Shown in pieces: positions 48,209 to 55,917 of a DNA stretch of 64,000 nucleotides; position 1 is the stretch's first letter, and every line of letters begins with the position of its first letter. The notes under the pieces were generated by a model. That model was not told where the DNA came from, searched no databases, and was given only the letters and a program-made list of their open reading frames with translations. The position numbers were made by a program, and so were the translations under genes. The DNA is from Gemmatimonadaceae bacterium (GTDB lineage Bacteria; Gemmatimonadota; Gemmatimonadetes; Gemmatimonadales; Gemmatimonadaceae): NCBI GenBank assembly GCA_036496605.1, contig DASXKV010000054.1:62001-126000 (forward strand). Reading direction: 5' to 3'.

Positions 48209-48625
48209 GTGTTGCGCTCCCGGCGTGAATTCCTCGGCGACGCCGCGCGTCTCGCCGCCGGCGCGGCCGCGGTCGGATGCGAGCGCTCGCATCGACCGCC
48301 ACCCCTCTTCGAGACCACCGTCGACGTGTCGACGCTCGCCACCGACGGTGCGACGCTCGTGACGTCCGCACCAGGCCTCGACGGTGCGCCAATCCTGGTG
48401 GTTCGCGACGGCGCAGGCCGCTTTCACGCTCTGTCGATGCAGTGCACCCACGAAGGCTGTCCGGTTCGGCCGCCCCTGCAGGGCGTGATCACCTGCCCGT
48501 GCCATGGGTCGCAATACGACCTCCAGGGCCAGGTACGCCGTGGACCCGCACAACTGCCGCTGGCGCGGTACGCGGTGGAGTACCATCGGTGGACGAAACG
48601 TCTCACTCTTCGAGTCGATGCGTGA
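48209..48625 (+). CDS. Tat-exported Rieske 2Fe-2S protein
   Basis: The protein has 138 residues from GTG 48209. The N-terminus is a twin-arginine signal with a lipobox-like Cys ([21 protein letters not shown]). The Rieske cluster ligands are Cys79-x-His81 (QCTHEGC) and Cys96-x2-His99 (CPCHGSQYD); Cys84 and Cys98 can form the usual disulfide. The fold ends with [22 protein letters not shown]. It is a small periplasmic electron-transfer protein like the Rieske subunits of arsenite oxidase-type or photosynthetic bc complexes, but no partner enzyme is nearby. Confidence 0.92.
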   Translation: MLRSRREFLGDAARLAAGAAAVGCERSHRPPPLFETTVDVSTLATDGATLVTSAPGLDGAPILVVRDGAGRFHALSMQCTHEGCPVRPPLQGVITCPCHGSQYDLQGQVRRGPAQLPLARYAVEYHRWTKRLTLRVDA

Positions 48626-48708
48626 CGGCGGAATCCAACGCGACCTTCGTGCACTTTGTACGTTCCAGGGCGGTCAAATTGATTGCAGCAATTCTCCTTG
48701 AATCCCCG

Positions 48709-50073
48709 ATGTCGACACGACGCTCTTTAGTCATCATTTCCGTAGCAGCCGCGCTCGCGGTCGTCACCGACTGCCACTCCAAAGCGCCTGAAGTCGTTCC
48801 TCCTCCTCGCCCGTTGAGCGATTCTGCCGTCGCCGCGCTCCGCTGGGTCGACGCGCACGCCATTCCGATCACATTACGCGATTCGAATCAGCTCATCATC
48901 GACCGGGCGCCATTCGTCGGATTTGTCGGCAGCGCCCGAGTGCTCGGGGTGAGCGAGCTCACCGAGGGCACGCGCCAGTTCACGGAGATGATGTTGGGAA
49001 TCCTCGAAACGCTTTCGTCGCAGGGATTCCGCGGTATCGCGATTCAGGCCCCGATGCCTGAATCGATGGAACTGGATCGCTACGTGCGGACCGGCGTCGG
49101 CAATCCAAGGCAGTGGCTTCGCAACCTCGGATCATCGCACTGGAACACACAGGAGATCCTCGCGCTCGTCGAGTGGATTCGCAATTACGACCGCGATCGT
49201 TCGCGCGTTGACCAGATTGGCTTTTATGGCTTCGAGCTGCCAGGGGCGGGTCACGCACTCGCCGTCATTACGACACTGCCGGACAGCGTCGGCGGCTCGG
49301 CGCTGAATGCCTGGCTCCGAAGAACGATTCAGTGTGTCTCGACCGGCGAGAGCGCGGCGTGGGGTCGTGATGGTCCGGCCTCCGACAGTACGTTCTGGAA
49401 TCGCTGCCGCGGTGAGACGGCAGCGGTCGTCGACTCTCTCGACGCGTTGCGGATGCGTCTCGCTTCTCGCCCGAGCGCGCAGGCAACAGTCATCTTTGCG
49501 GAACAGATGGCCCGCCTCGCGCAGCACGACGCGGACGTCGGACTACGCCACCTTCCGCGCCATCAAACCGTGGCCGACCACATCATGTGGCTCCTGAACA
49601 GTCTCGGTCCCGACGGCCGGCTGCTCGTGTGGGGGCGTGACGTGGAATCGGGGCGCCTGACGGGCGAGGGCGGCGTCGTCCAGTCGGCCGTGCCGCTCGC
49701 GAGCGCGCTTGGGGATCGCTATCGCAATCTCGCGTTCACCGCGGGCCAGGGCGTCGTCCGCGCCCAGCCGATCAACGTGGGCCAGCGCGAGCCGGGCGGC
49801 GAGACCAACATGCGGCTGCGCCCCGTGCGCCCCGAGTCATTTGAGGATGTGCTCAACCGTGCATCGGCGAATGATTTCATGCTCGATCTGCGCACGGCCG
49901 GGAGCGAGCCCGGATCGGGCTGGCTCAAGGGACCGCATCAGGCGCGGCTCGTGAGCGGTGTGTACTCCGAGAGCGCGCTTGGCGTTTTCGAGACGCCGCT
50001 GCAATTTCCGTCGTATTACGACGGCCTTCTTTTCGCCAAGACCGTGACGCCCGCCTCACCGCTGAGACGTTAG
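48709..50073 (+). CDS. Erythromycin-esterase-like protein with altered active site
   Basis: The protein has 454 residues from ATG 48709 with a lipoprotein-type signal (VVTDCHSK, Cys22). EreA/EreB family landmarks are present: RVLGVSELTEGTRQFTEMMLGIL, SSHWNTQEILALVEWIRNYDRD, IGFYGFELP and HQTVADHIMWLLNSLGPDGRLLVWGRDVES. The family usually has GEATHGT and a later WAHNAH; here the first is SELTEGT (His to Glu) and the second GRDVE, so both catalytic histidines are missing. It is probably a periplasmic protein of other or no catalytic function. The stop TAG falls in a CGTTAGGC copy. Confidence 0.82.
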   Translation: MSTRRSLVIISVAAALAVVTDCHSKAPEVVPPPRPLSDSAVAALRWVDAHAIPITLRDSNQLIIDRAPFVGFVGSARVLGVSELTEGTRQFTEMMLGILETLSSQGFRGIAIQAPMPESMELDRYVRTGVGNPRQWLRNLGSSHWNTQEILALVEWIRNYDRDRSRVDQIGFYGFELPGAGHALAVITTLPDSVGGSALNAWLRRTIQCVSTGESAAWGRDGPASDSTFWNRCRGETAAVVDSLDALRMRLASRPSAQATVIFAEQMARLAQHDADVGLRHLPRHQTVADHIMWLLNSLGPDGRLLVWGRDVESGRLTGEGGVVQSAVPLASALGDRYRNLAFTAGQGVVRAQPINVGQREPGGETNMRLRPVRPESFEDVLNRASANDFMLDLRTAGSEPGSGWLKGPHQARLVSGVYSESALGVFETPLQFPSYYDGLLFAKTVTPASPLRR

Positions 50074-50105
50074 GCGTCAGGCTGACCCTCTGACCACACA
50101 GACGC

Positions 50106-50420
50106 ATGTGCCGGAACATCAAAACCCTGGCGAATTTCTCGCCGCCTGCGACGGATGACGAAATTCGCGCGTCGGCACTGCAGTTCGTTCGGAAGCTGAG
50201 CGGGACGACGAAGCCGTCGCGCGCGAACGAGGAACCGTTCAACCGCGCCGTCGAGGAAGTCACCGAGGCCGCCGAGCGACTCATTCGCTCGTTGCACACC
50301 AACGCAACGCCACGTGATCGTGAGGAGGAGGCGCGCAAGGCGCACGAGCGTGGGCAGAAGAGATTCGCGCAGGAGCGATCGCGGGCCGGTCGGGAAGACC
50401 GCCAAAGGAGCGGGGCGTAA
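50106..50420 (+). CDS. DUF2277 family protein
   Basis: The protein has 104 residues. The N-terminus MCRNIKTLANFSPPATDDEIRAS and the following ALQFVRKLSGTTKPSRANEEPFNRAVEEVTEAAERLI match the DUF2277 family across its full length. The C-terminal 30 residues are highly charged (KAHERGQKRFAQERSRAGRED). The function is unknown. It is the first gene of a short same-strand group (YjbR, EVE, DUF488). Confidence 0.88.
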   Translation: MCRNIKTLANFSPPATDDEIRASALQFVRKLSGTTKPSRANEEPFNRAVEEVTEAAERLIRSLHTNATPRDREEEARKAHERGQKRFAQERSRAGREDRQRSGA

Positions 50421-50483
50421 GAAGGGCGCGTCGAGAAGGCTCCGTTCTAGACACCGCCCGCATCTCTGCTCACCTTTCGACGT

Positions 50484-50852
50484 ATGCTTCGGTCTCCCCT
50501 CACGCGCGTCCGCAAGCTCTGCCTCGCTCTTCCTGAGGCGCACGAGGTGGAAGCGTGGGGTGAGCCGACCTTTCGCGTCAAGAACAAACTCTTTGCGATG
50601 TACGCCTCGTCAGGCAATCACCACGGCGCTGGCCGTCCCGCGATCTGGATGAAAGCGCCTCCCGGCAATCAGGATATCATGGTGCGCGCTCAGCCCGATC
50701 GTTTCTTCGTTCCGCCGTACGTGGGACCGAGCGGCTGGATCGGCGTCAATCTCGACGCCGACGTCGATTGGAAAGAGCTCGACATGCTGCTGCGCGACTC
50801 GTATCGGCTCATCGCGCCGAAGCGCCTCGCCGCGCGCGTGGAGGGCGAATGA
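50484..50852 (+). CDS. MmcQ/YjbR family protein
   Basis: The protein has 122 residues. It is a typical YjbR/CyaY-like fold: RKLCLALPEAHEVEAWGEPTFRVKNKLFAMYA, then AIWMKAPPGNQDIMV and the conserved PYVGPSGWIGVNL. It was proposed to bind DNA, with no defined role. It is coupled by ATGA overlap to the EVE gene. Confidence 0.9.
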   Translation: MLRSPLTRVRKLCLALPEAHEVEAWGEPTFRVKNKLFAMYASSGNHHGAGRPAIWMKAPPGNQDIMVRAQPDRFFVPPYVGPSGWIGVNLDADVDWKELDMLLRDSYRLIAPKRLAARVEGE

Positions 50853-51376
50853 CGCCCACCGAGCATGGCGAAGGACGATGGGCCGCCGCCTTCACACCAC
50901 GGGCACCTAACGAGAAACGTTACTGGCTCGTGAAATCCGAGCCCGACGTGTTCTCCTTCGACGACCTCCGTGCCGCGCCCAAGCAGACTACGCAATGGGA
51001 CGGCGTGCGCAATTTCGCCGCGCGCAACTTCCTTCGCGACGGAATGAAGCGCGGCGACCACGTCTTCTTCTACCACTCGAGCTCCAACCCGCAAGCAATC
51101 GTTGGCATCGCCGAAGTCGCGCGCGACGGCTACCCCGATCCAACCGCGACGGACAAGAAGCATCCCGCATTCGATCCAAAGTCCGACGCGAAGGATCCAA
51201 CCTGGTATGCCGTCGACATCAAGGCCGTTGCGCCGCTGCCGCGGCCGGTGACGCTCGCCGAGATCAAGGGGGACAAGGCGCTCGCCGACATGGCGCTCGT
51301 CCGCATCGGCCGGCTCTCGGTTTCGCCAGTGACGCCGAAGGAGTGGGCGACGATCGTCGCGATGGCCGACCGCTGA
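50849..51376 (+). CDS. EVE domain protein
   Basis: The protein has 175 residues. The domain begins with RYWLVKSEPDVFSFDDL, then WDGVRNFAARNFLRDGMKRGDHVFFYHSSSNPQAIVGIAEVARDGYPD and VDIKAVAPLPRPVTLAEIKGDKALADMALVRIGRLSVSPVT. EVE domains are PUA-like and are known to bind modified bases in DNA or RNA. The start overlaps the YjbR stop and the stop overlaps the DUF488 start (TGATG), so expression is coupled. Confidence 0.93.
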   Translation: MTPTEHGEGRWAAAFTPRAPNEKRYWLVKSEPDVFSFDDLRAAPKQTTQWDGVRNFAARNFLRDGMKRGDHVFFYHSSSNPQAIVGIAEVARDGYPDPTATDKKHPAFDPKSDAKDPTWYAVDIKAVAPLPRPVTLAEIKGDKALADMALVRIGRLSVSPVTPKEWATIVAMADR

Positions 51377-51765
51377 TGGCGATCTGTGTCGTTAGGCTCG
51401 GAGAGCCGCGCGAATCGAACGAGGGACTGCGGCTCGGTACCGTCCGCCGGCCCCCGCGCGGCGTCCGCAAGGAGGATTTCGCGACCGGCGACTGGTTCGA
51501 TCTCTGGCTCCCTGATCTTGCGCCGACAGCCGCCATCGTCAAATGGGCATTCTCCGAGCCGTGGACACAGGCACGCTGGGAGAAGTTCGCGCGCGCCTAC
51601 CGCCGCGAGATGCGTGCGCCCGAGCAGCAGCGCCTCATTGCGCTTCTCGCGGCCTTGTCAAAGCAAGCGAATTTCTCGATCGGCTGTTACTGCGAAGACG
51701 CCTCCCACTGCCATCGGACGCTGCTCGCCGAGCTTCTCGTCGACGCCGGCGCGACGGTCGTCTAA
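51376..51765 (+). CDS. DUF488 family protein
   Basis: The protein has 129 residues. The N-terminal Rossmann-like part is short (RLGEPRESNEGLRLGTVRRPPRGV, DLWLPDLAP). The C-terminal signature NFSIGCYCEDASHCHRTLLAELL, with two Cys and the HCHR box, is diagnostic of DUF488. The function is unknown; the CxC...HCHR box suggests metal binding or a thiol enzyme. It is the last gene of the coupled group. Confidence 0.88.
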   Translation: MAICVVRLGEPRESNEGLRLGTVRRPPRGVRKEDFATGDWFDLWLPDLAPTAAIVKWAFSEPWTQARWEKFARAYRREMRAPEQQRLIALLAALSKQANFSIGCYCEDASHCHRTLLAELLVDAGATVV

Positions 51766-51768
51766 CGA

Positions 51769-52119
51769 CTATCGCACCATCACCTGGATCGAGGAGGTCG
51801 CGTCCGAGTGATCGGACCGCGCCAGTACCGTCACGACGCCGGTGTGAAGACCGGTAATTCGCCCGGTGCTCTGGTTCAGTGAGACGTAGAGACTGTCGCC
51901 CGGGCGGCTGAAACTCCAGTTCGGCGACCCATGTGACTGATGTCCGCCGTCACACCAACTGTCGCTCGCGTTAGGCGTGAATGATTCGCCAACGGCGACG
52001 ATGACGACGCCAGGCGTGATGACGACCGCTGCCCCGGCCCCCGAGCAGGTGGGATCGCCGACAATGACGCAACCGGAAACGGCAAGGAGCAGCAGCGCTG
52101 CGGCAAGAACGCGTTGCAT
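51769..52119 (-). CDS. Small lipoprotein with an Ig-like (BIG2) domain
   Basis: The protein has 116 residues from ATG 52119, which has GGAGAGG about 7 bases upstream. The lipobox is LLAVSGC (Cys17). The mature part is a bacterial Ig-like domain: VVIVAVGESFTPNAS, WSFSRPGDSLYVSLNQSTGRITGLHTGVVTVLARS and SIQVMV. A further Cys pair (PTCSG, SWCDG) may form a disulfide. Its stop is 3 bases from the convergent DUF488 stop. The 224 bases upstream, to the start at 52344, hold no other gene I can recognise. Confidence 0.8.
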   Translation of the reverse strand: MQRVLAAALLLLAVSGCVIVGDPTCSGAGAAVVITPGVVIVAVGESFTPNASDSWCDGGHQSHGSPNWSFSRPGDSLYVSLNQSTGRITGLHTGVVTVLARSDHSDATSSIQVMVR

Positions 52120-52343
52120 GACGACCTCTCCGAGTGTGAGTTCGACCTGTCGTGCCCAAGGCGAGAGGAATGCCGCGGCCTCGGGCACTTTCGCGTTCAC
52201 GGAACTTGGCTCGGCACGGGGACTTGGCGTTTACGCCGGCTCGTTCGGGATGTCACGCTGTGTCACTCTGGGCGTCTCGCGGCGTGTCGAGTTGCAGCGC
52301 TCACGCACGTCCGGGCGACCAGCCCCGTTGGAACATCCCCTGC

Positions 52344-52946
52344 ATGGCTCGTACATACCTCTTCCCGGAGCTCTCCGTGGCGAACGAGACTATTGACTGG
52401 CAGAAGGACGTCGACGCCGCGCTCGCGCAGGCGGCTCATGAGAACAAGCCTCTTCTTCTCGACGTCACCGCTGCGCCAACCTGAACGGGCTGTGCTCGGC
52501 TGGAAGCCGAGGTGTATCCGGATCCACGCGTCGGCGCGTTCATTGCGCGGCGATTCGTACCCGTGCGTATCCACGTCAAAGATCAGCCGACGATGTGGAA
52601 GCGCTTCGAGATTCGCTGGACGCCGACGGTGCTGGTCCTGGCGCCAGACGGCAGCGAGGTCCGGCGGGTCGAGGGCTTTCTCCCCAAAGAGGAACTACTC
52701 GGTCAGCTGGGTCTGGCGTTAGGCTATCTCGGCGTGAAGCGCAAGGACTGGACGGCCGCGCGGCAGGAGTTCGACGATGTGGTCCAACAGTACCCGGACA
52801 CGAGCGCCGGCCCTGAAGCACTCTATTGGAGCGGAGTGGCGAAATACAGCGCGAGCCATGACGCGTCGGAGCTCAGAGCACTGGGGAAGCAGTTTAAAGA
52901 ACGTTATACGGACACCGCATGGGCAAAGCGGGCCTCGATCTGGTAA
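52344..52946 (+). CDS. Candidate selenoprotein: thioredoxin-like with in-frame TGA (UxxC) plus TPR
   Basis: The frame is continuous from ATG 52344 to TAA 52944-52946 (200 residues), except for one TGA at 52482-52484, codon 47. Before it: AAHENKPLLLDVTAAPT. After it: TGCARLEAEVYPDPRVGAF, then RFVPVRIHVKD and RWTPTVLVLAPDGSEVRR, a complete thioredoxin-like domain. TGA therefore occupies the first position of the redox motif, giving Sec47-Thr-Gly-Cys50. A C-terminal TPR-like segment follows (KDWTAARQEFDDVVQQYPDTSAGPEALYW). A hairpin 17 bases after TGA fits a bacterial SECIS. Alternatives are a nonsense mutation or a short gene starting at GTG 52512, but this would leave half a thioredoxin fold on each side. 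No sel genes are in the window. Confidence 0.78.
52486..52520 (+). promoter_or_regulatory. SECIS-like hairpin directly downstream of the in-frame TGA
   Basis: The upper stem is CTCGGCT (52495-52501) with AGCCGAG (52505-52511), seven perfect pairs, and the apical loop is GGA (52502-52504). Below it is a symmetric 5x5 internal loop and a 4-bp lower stem (52486-52489 with 52517-52520). The distance from the TGA to the loop is 17 bases. Published bacterial SECIS rules (loop with G in its first two positions, 16-37 bases from UGA) are met. Confidence 0.7.
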
Positions 52947-52954
52947 GGCGCGCG

Positions 52955-54658
52955 CTAGCGCGCCTTCCACATCGACCTCACCACGCCGAGCAGCAACACC
53001 ACGGCGGCAACGACGCCAGTCGTCGCCGTGAAGTGATCGCCGCGCACCCGCGCCAGATAGGCAATGATGCCCGCGCCAGCGGCGAGAACACCGAACACCA
53101 ACTGCTGCGCCGCGTCGTACACGAGATTCGCGCTCTCGCGTAGCCCCTGAACGCGGATCTCGACGTCGCCGCGATTCGCCCGAGCGACGAGGCGGTTGAG
53201 CCCCTCCGGTAGCGTCAGGACCGAGAGTGCCATGTCCTTCACTGCGGACCTAACGAGTGTCACCCAGTCCTGTCCGCGGCCGAGGACGAACTCCTCGAGA
53301 TATGGTTGAATCGTCCGCATCGGCGCCATCGTGGGATCCAGGGTCGTGCACAGGCCGAGCAGAAGGAGGATCGTCCGCTCGAGAAGCACCCAATCCTTCG
53401 GCACCCGGAATGTACGGGTCAACTCGCGAAACGAGACGTCGAGCTTCCGCAGGTCGGCGAGCATCTCGGCCTTGGCGCGCACGTCGACCTGAACGTCGCG
53501 GAGGCTGAAGGACTCGAGTGAGACCTGCTCGAGAAAGCGCCGCTGGAAGTATTCGATCACGCGTTCGGCGACGTCTTCCTCGTCGGGCGCTCGGCCGTCG
53601 GCTTCGACGCGCGCAACGAATCCCATCCGACGCAATGCACCCGTGATCCGCGACGACTCGCGTTTGAAAATGCCGTCGAGGAACTGCGGAATCCCCTCCT
53701 TCATGTCGCGCGACAACAGCCCAACGGCGCCGAAGTCGACGAAGACGATGCTTCCGTCGTCTCGCACGAGAATGTTGCCGGGATGCGGATCGGCGTGATA
53801 CACGCCGTCGACGAAGATCATCTGGCAGTACGCCGTGAGGATACGCTGCGCCAGCGCCGGGCGATCGATGCCGCGGCGCTCGAGCTCGGCGAGATCGGTC
53901 ACCTTCGTCGCCTCGATGAGCTCCGTCGTCAACACTTTCTCTGTTGAGAAATCTCGAATCACGACGGGAAACTCGACCATCGGGTCGCTGCCGAAGCGCG
54001 ACCCGATGAGCGCGATGTTCTCCGCTTCCTTCCGGAAGTCGAGCTCGTCGCGAATCATCGCGCTGATCTCGCTGTGGTACGACTCGATGCCACGGACCCG
54101 CGTGACGAACTGGACGATGCCGAGGATGCGCCTAATCGCGGTGAGATCGAGCTGCGTGATCTCGTCGATGTCGGCGTGCTGCACCTTGACCGCGACACGT
54201 ACTCCATTGTGCAGCCGCGCCTCATGGACCTGCGCGAGCGAGGCACTCGCCATCGGCTCGGGATTCCACCAGGCGAACAGCGAGTTCGGTCCTCGCCCGA
54301 ATTCCCGTTCGATGCGTTCGACGATCTGCTCCAACGGCCGCGCGGGAATCGAATCCTGCAGTCCTTCGAGCTCGCGCCGGAATTCTTCGGGTAGAAAATT
54401 GGCGAGAATGCTGATGAGCTGCCCGACTTTGATGAATAGTCCGTCGAGCTCGATGATCGCGCGCTCGATGCGCCGCGCGTTGACGCGATGCTTCTCGAAG
54501 AGCCTGCGCTCGTACCCGTCAGGCGTGAGAAACGGACGGCGCAGCCGCAATACCAGATAACTCGCGAGCACGCGCAACGTGACGCCGTAGGCTTTCGCGA
54601 GCCGGAAGCGCGGCCGGTCGTGGTCGAGTCTCACGGGCGAAAGCTCGCCAGCCCCCAT
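52955..54658 (-). CDS. UbiB/ABC1 family atypical kinase, membrane anchored
   Basis: The protein has 567 residues. UbiB hallmarks are the KxGQ motif (DGLFIKVGQLISI near residue 76), the Ala-rich loop ASASLAQVHEA near 137 replacing the P-loop, VAVKVQH with the Lys, DELDFRKEAENI, VYHADPHPGNILV (catalytic Asp/Asn) and VFVDFGAVG (metal Asp). Two C-terminal transmembrane helices (about 515-560) anchor it. The family supports ubiquinone/quinone lipid biosynthesis or trafficking through ATPase activity. It is convergent with the candidate selenoprotein gene (8 bases apart). Confidence 0.93.
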   Translation of the reverse strand: MGAGELSPVRLDHDRPRFRLAKAYGVTLRVLASYLVLRLRRPFLTPDGYERRLFEKHRVNARRIERAIIELDGLFIKVGQLISILANFLPEEFRRELEGLQDSIPARPLEQIVERIEREFGRGPNSLFAWWNPEPMASASLAQVHEARLHNGVRVAVKVQHADIDEITQLDLTAIRRILGIVQFVTRVRGIESYHSEISAMIRDELDFRKEAENIALIGSRFGSDPMVEFPVVIRDFSTEKVLTTELIEATKVTDLAELERRGIDRPALAQRILTAYCQMIFVDGVYHADPHPGNILVRDDGSIVFVDFGAVGLLSRDMKEGIPQFLDGIFKRESSRITGALRRMGFVARVEADGRAPDEEDVAERVIEYFQRRFLEQVSLESFSLRDVQVDVRAKAEMLADLRKLDVSFRELTRTFRVPKDWVLLERTILLLLGLCTTLDPTMAPMRTIQPYLEEFVLGRGQDWVTLVRSAVKDMALSVLTLPEGLNRLVARANRGDVEIRVQGLRESANLVYDAAQQLVFGVLAAGAGIIAYLARVRGDHFTATTGVVAAVVLLLGVVRSMWKAR

Positions 54659-54710
54659 TCAACGGTCCAGAGCGAGTTGAACAAATTATTCAGAATTCGT
54701 TCGGAGGATG

Positions 54711-54775
54711 CGGCCCGGGATGCGCGCGCCGCACCCGGGCCGTATCATTGTGCGCCTCGACAGTAGCGAGGCGCA
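54711..54775. other. Two consecutive perfect hairpins in a divergent intergenic region
   Basis: CGGCCCGGG (54711-54719) pairs with CCCGGGCCG (54734-54742). TGCGCCTCG (54751-54759) pairs with CGAGGCGCA (54767-54775) around loop ACAGTAG. They lie between the divergent UbiB and DCC genes (266 bases), where no terminator is needed for either. They could be operators, a small structured RNA or the end of an unannotated transcript. Confidence 0.5.
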
Positions 54776-54889
54776 TGACGACGCAGCTGCTGGAGTCGAC
54801 TCGTCAGAGTCCATGACACATCTGACACGGAGCGGAAGGCAAAGATCCGTCGCAGGCGTGGGGCACGGCTCGGCGCATCGGCTTTCGTT

Positions 54890-54918
54890 TTGTATTTACT
54901 TATCTCGTCCTCTACAAT
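54890..54918 (+). promoter_or_regulatory. Sigma-70-like promoter for the DCC gene
   Basis: TTGTAT (54890-54895), a 17-base spacer and TACAAT (54913-54918) lie in an AT-rich pocket. The GTG start codon is at 54925, seven bases after the -10 element, with no Shine-Dalgarno sequence. Transcription would start at or next to the start codon, which points to a leaderless mRNA. Confidence 0.5.
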
Positions 54919-54924
54919 CTGCCC

Positions 54925-55398
54925 GTGGCTATCACCGGATCAACGAGCTCCCCTTCAACCGCTGACGCCGCGTCGGCAGTCGCCGGCGCCGGACCAATCC
55001 TGCTCTACGACGGGAGCTGCGGCTTCTGCGCACAATCCGTGCAGTGGATTCTCCGACACGAGCGCCGTCGACGCGACCTCCGTTTCGCTCGGCTCGAAGG
55101 CGCTCTGGGCACCACGCTCCGCGCTCGGCATCCGGAGCTCGCCGCGATCGACTCGCTGATCTGGTACGAGCCCGCGACGACCACTGCGTCCGAGCAACTG
55201 CTCTGGCAATCGCGCGGCGTCCTTCGTGTGGCCCGCTACGTCGGCGGCGTCTGGGCCGCACTGGGCTCGTTAGGTGCAATAATGCCACGCCCCTTCTCGG
55301 ACTCGGTGTATGCGTGGATTGCCAGGCACCGCCGCGATCTGGCGCCAGAGTCGTGCATCGTACCAACACCGGAGCAGCGGCAGCGGTTCATCGCCTGA
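54925..55398 (+). CDS. DCC family thiol-disulfide oxidoreductase-like protein (DUF393)
   Basis: The protein has 157 residues. The DUF393 signature is ILLYDGSCGFCAQSVQWILRHERRR, with the DxxCxxC motif at about residues 29-35. Then RFARLEGALGTTLRARHPEL, SLIWYEPATTTASEQLLW and VARYVGGVWAALGSLGAIMPRPFSDSVYAWIARHRRDL. Small proteins of this family are predicted disulfide/thiol proteins, with no proven reaction. Likely leaderless. The next gene begins 3 bases after its stop. Confidence 0.9.
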   Translation: MAITGSTSSPSTADAASAVAGAGPILLYDGSCGFCAQSVQWILRHERRRRDLRFARLEGALGTTLRARHPELAAIDSLIWYEPATTTASEQLLWQSRGVLRVARYVGGVWAALGSLGAIMPRPFSDSVYAWIARHRRDLAPESCIVPTPEQRQRFIA

Positions 55399-55401
55399 TG
55401 A

Positions 55402-55848
55402 ATGGATAGGAGCCACTTGCTCGCGTTTCTTCGTGCGCATCGACTGGCCATCCAGGCGACCGCATCGCTCGACGGCGCGCCACAAGCCGCCGTCGTCGGC
55501 TACGCGGTCACCGACGATCTCGAGCTCGTGTTCGACACCCTCGCGTCGACGCGCAAGGCGCAGAACCTCCGCGCCAACCCGCGCGTCGCCTTCGTCATCG
55601 GCGGCTTGAAGAGAGCCGACGAGCGCACCGTGCAATACGAGGGCATTGCCGATGAACCTGTCGGCGAGGAGCTCGAACGTCTCAAGAGGATCTATTACGA
55701 TGTCTTCCCCGACGGTCCGAGCCGCTTGAGCTGGCCGGGTCTCATCTACGTGCGCGTGCGCCCCATGTGGCTGCGCTACAGCGACTACAACACCGATCCG
55801 CCCGAGATAATGGAGTTCCGCGCGGACGAGTTGAGTGCGACTCGATGA
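55402..55848 (+). CDS. Pyridoxamine 5'-phosphate oxidase-like FMN protein
   Basis: The protein has 148 residues. It is a split-barrel PPOX-class domain: MDRSHLLAFLRAHRLAIQATASLDGAPQAAVVGYAVTDDLELVF, TLASTRKAQNLRANPRVAFVIGG and RLKRIYYDVFPDGPSRLSWPGLIYVRVRPMWLRYSDY. It is probably a flavin- or F420-binding protein of unknown substrate, not PdxH itself (which is longer). It is translated right after the DCC gene (3-base gap). Confidence 0.85.
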   Translation: MDRSHLLAFLRAHRLAIQATASLDGAPQAAVVGYAVTDDLELVFDTLASTRKAQNLRANPRVAFVIGGLKRADERTVQYEGIADEPVGEELERLKRIYYDVFPDGPSRLSWPGLIYVRVRPMWLRYSDYNTDPPEIMEFRADELSATR

Positions 55849-55917
55849 CTGCTTTGGAAACGCCAGTCGAGATTGGCGCGCGGAGCGAGCCCTTGACGCG
55901 GCGCGAACTTTCACCGC

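Noticed and set aside
48277-48708. Longer N-terminus for the Ere-like gene (in-frame extension from 48277)
   Set aside because: The extension runs in another frame through the Rieske gene and is Arg-rich; the ATG at 48709 starts a proper lipoprotein signal.
48709-50073. Macrolide resistance gene
   Set aside because: Both catalytic histidines of Ere esterases are replaced, so resistance cannot be claimed from similarity.
52512-52946. Separate short gene starting at GTG 52512
   Set aside because: This would begin in the middle of a thioredoxin fold after its active site; the upstream part in the same frame completes the fold, so a TGA-containing single gene is the better model.
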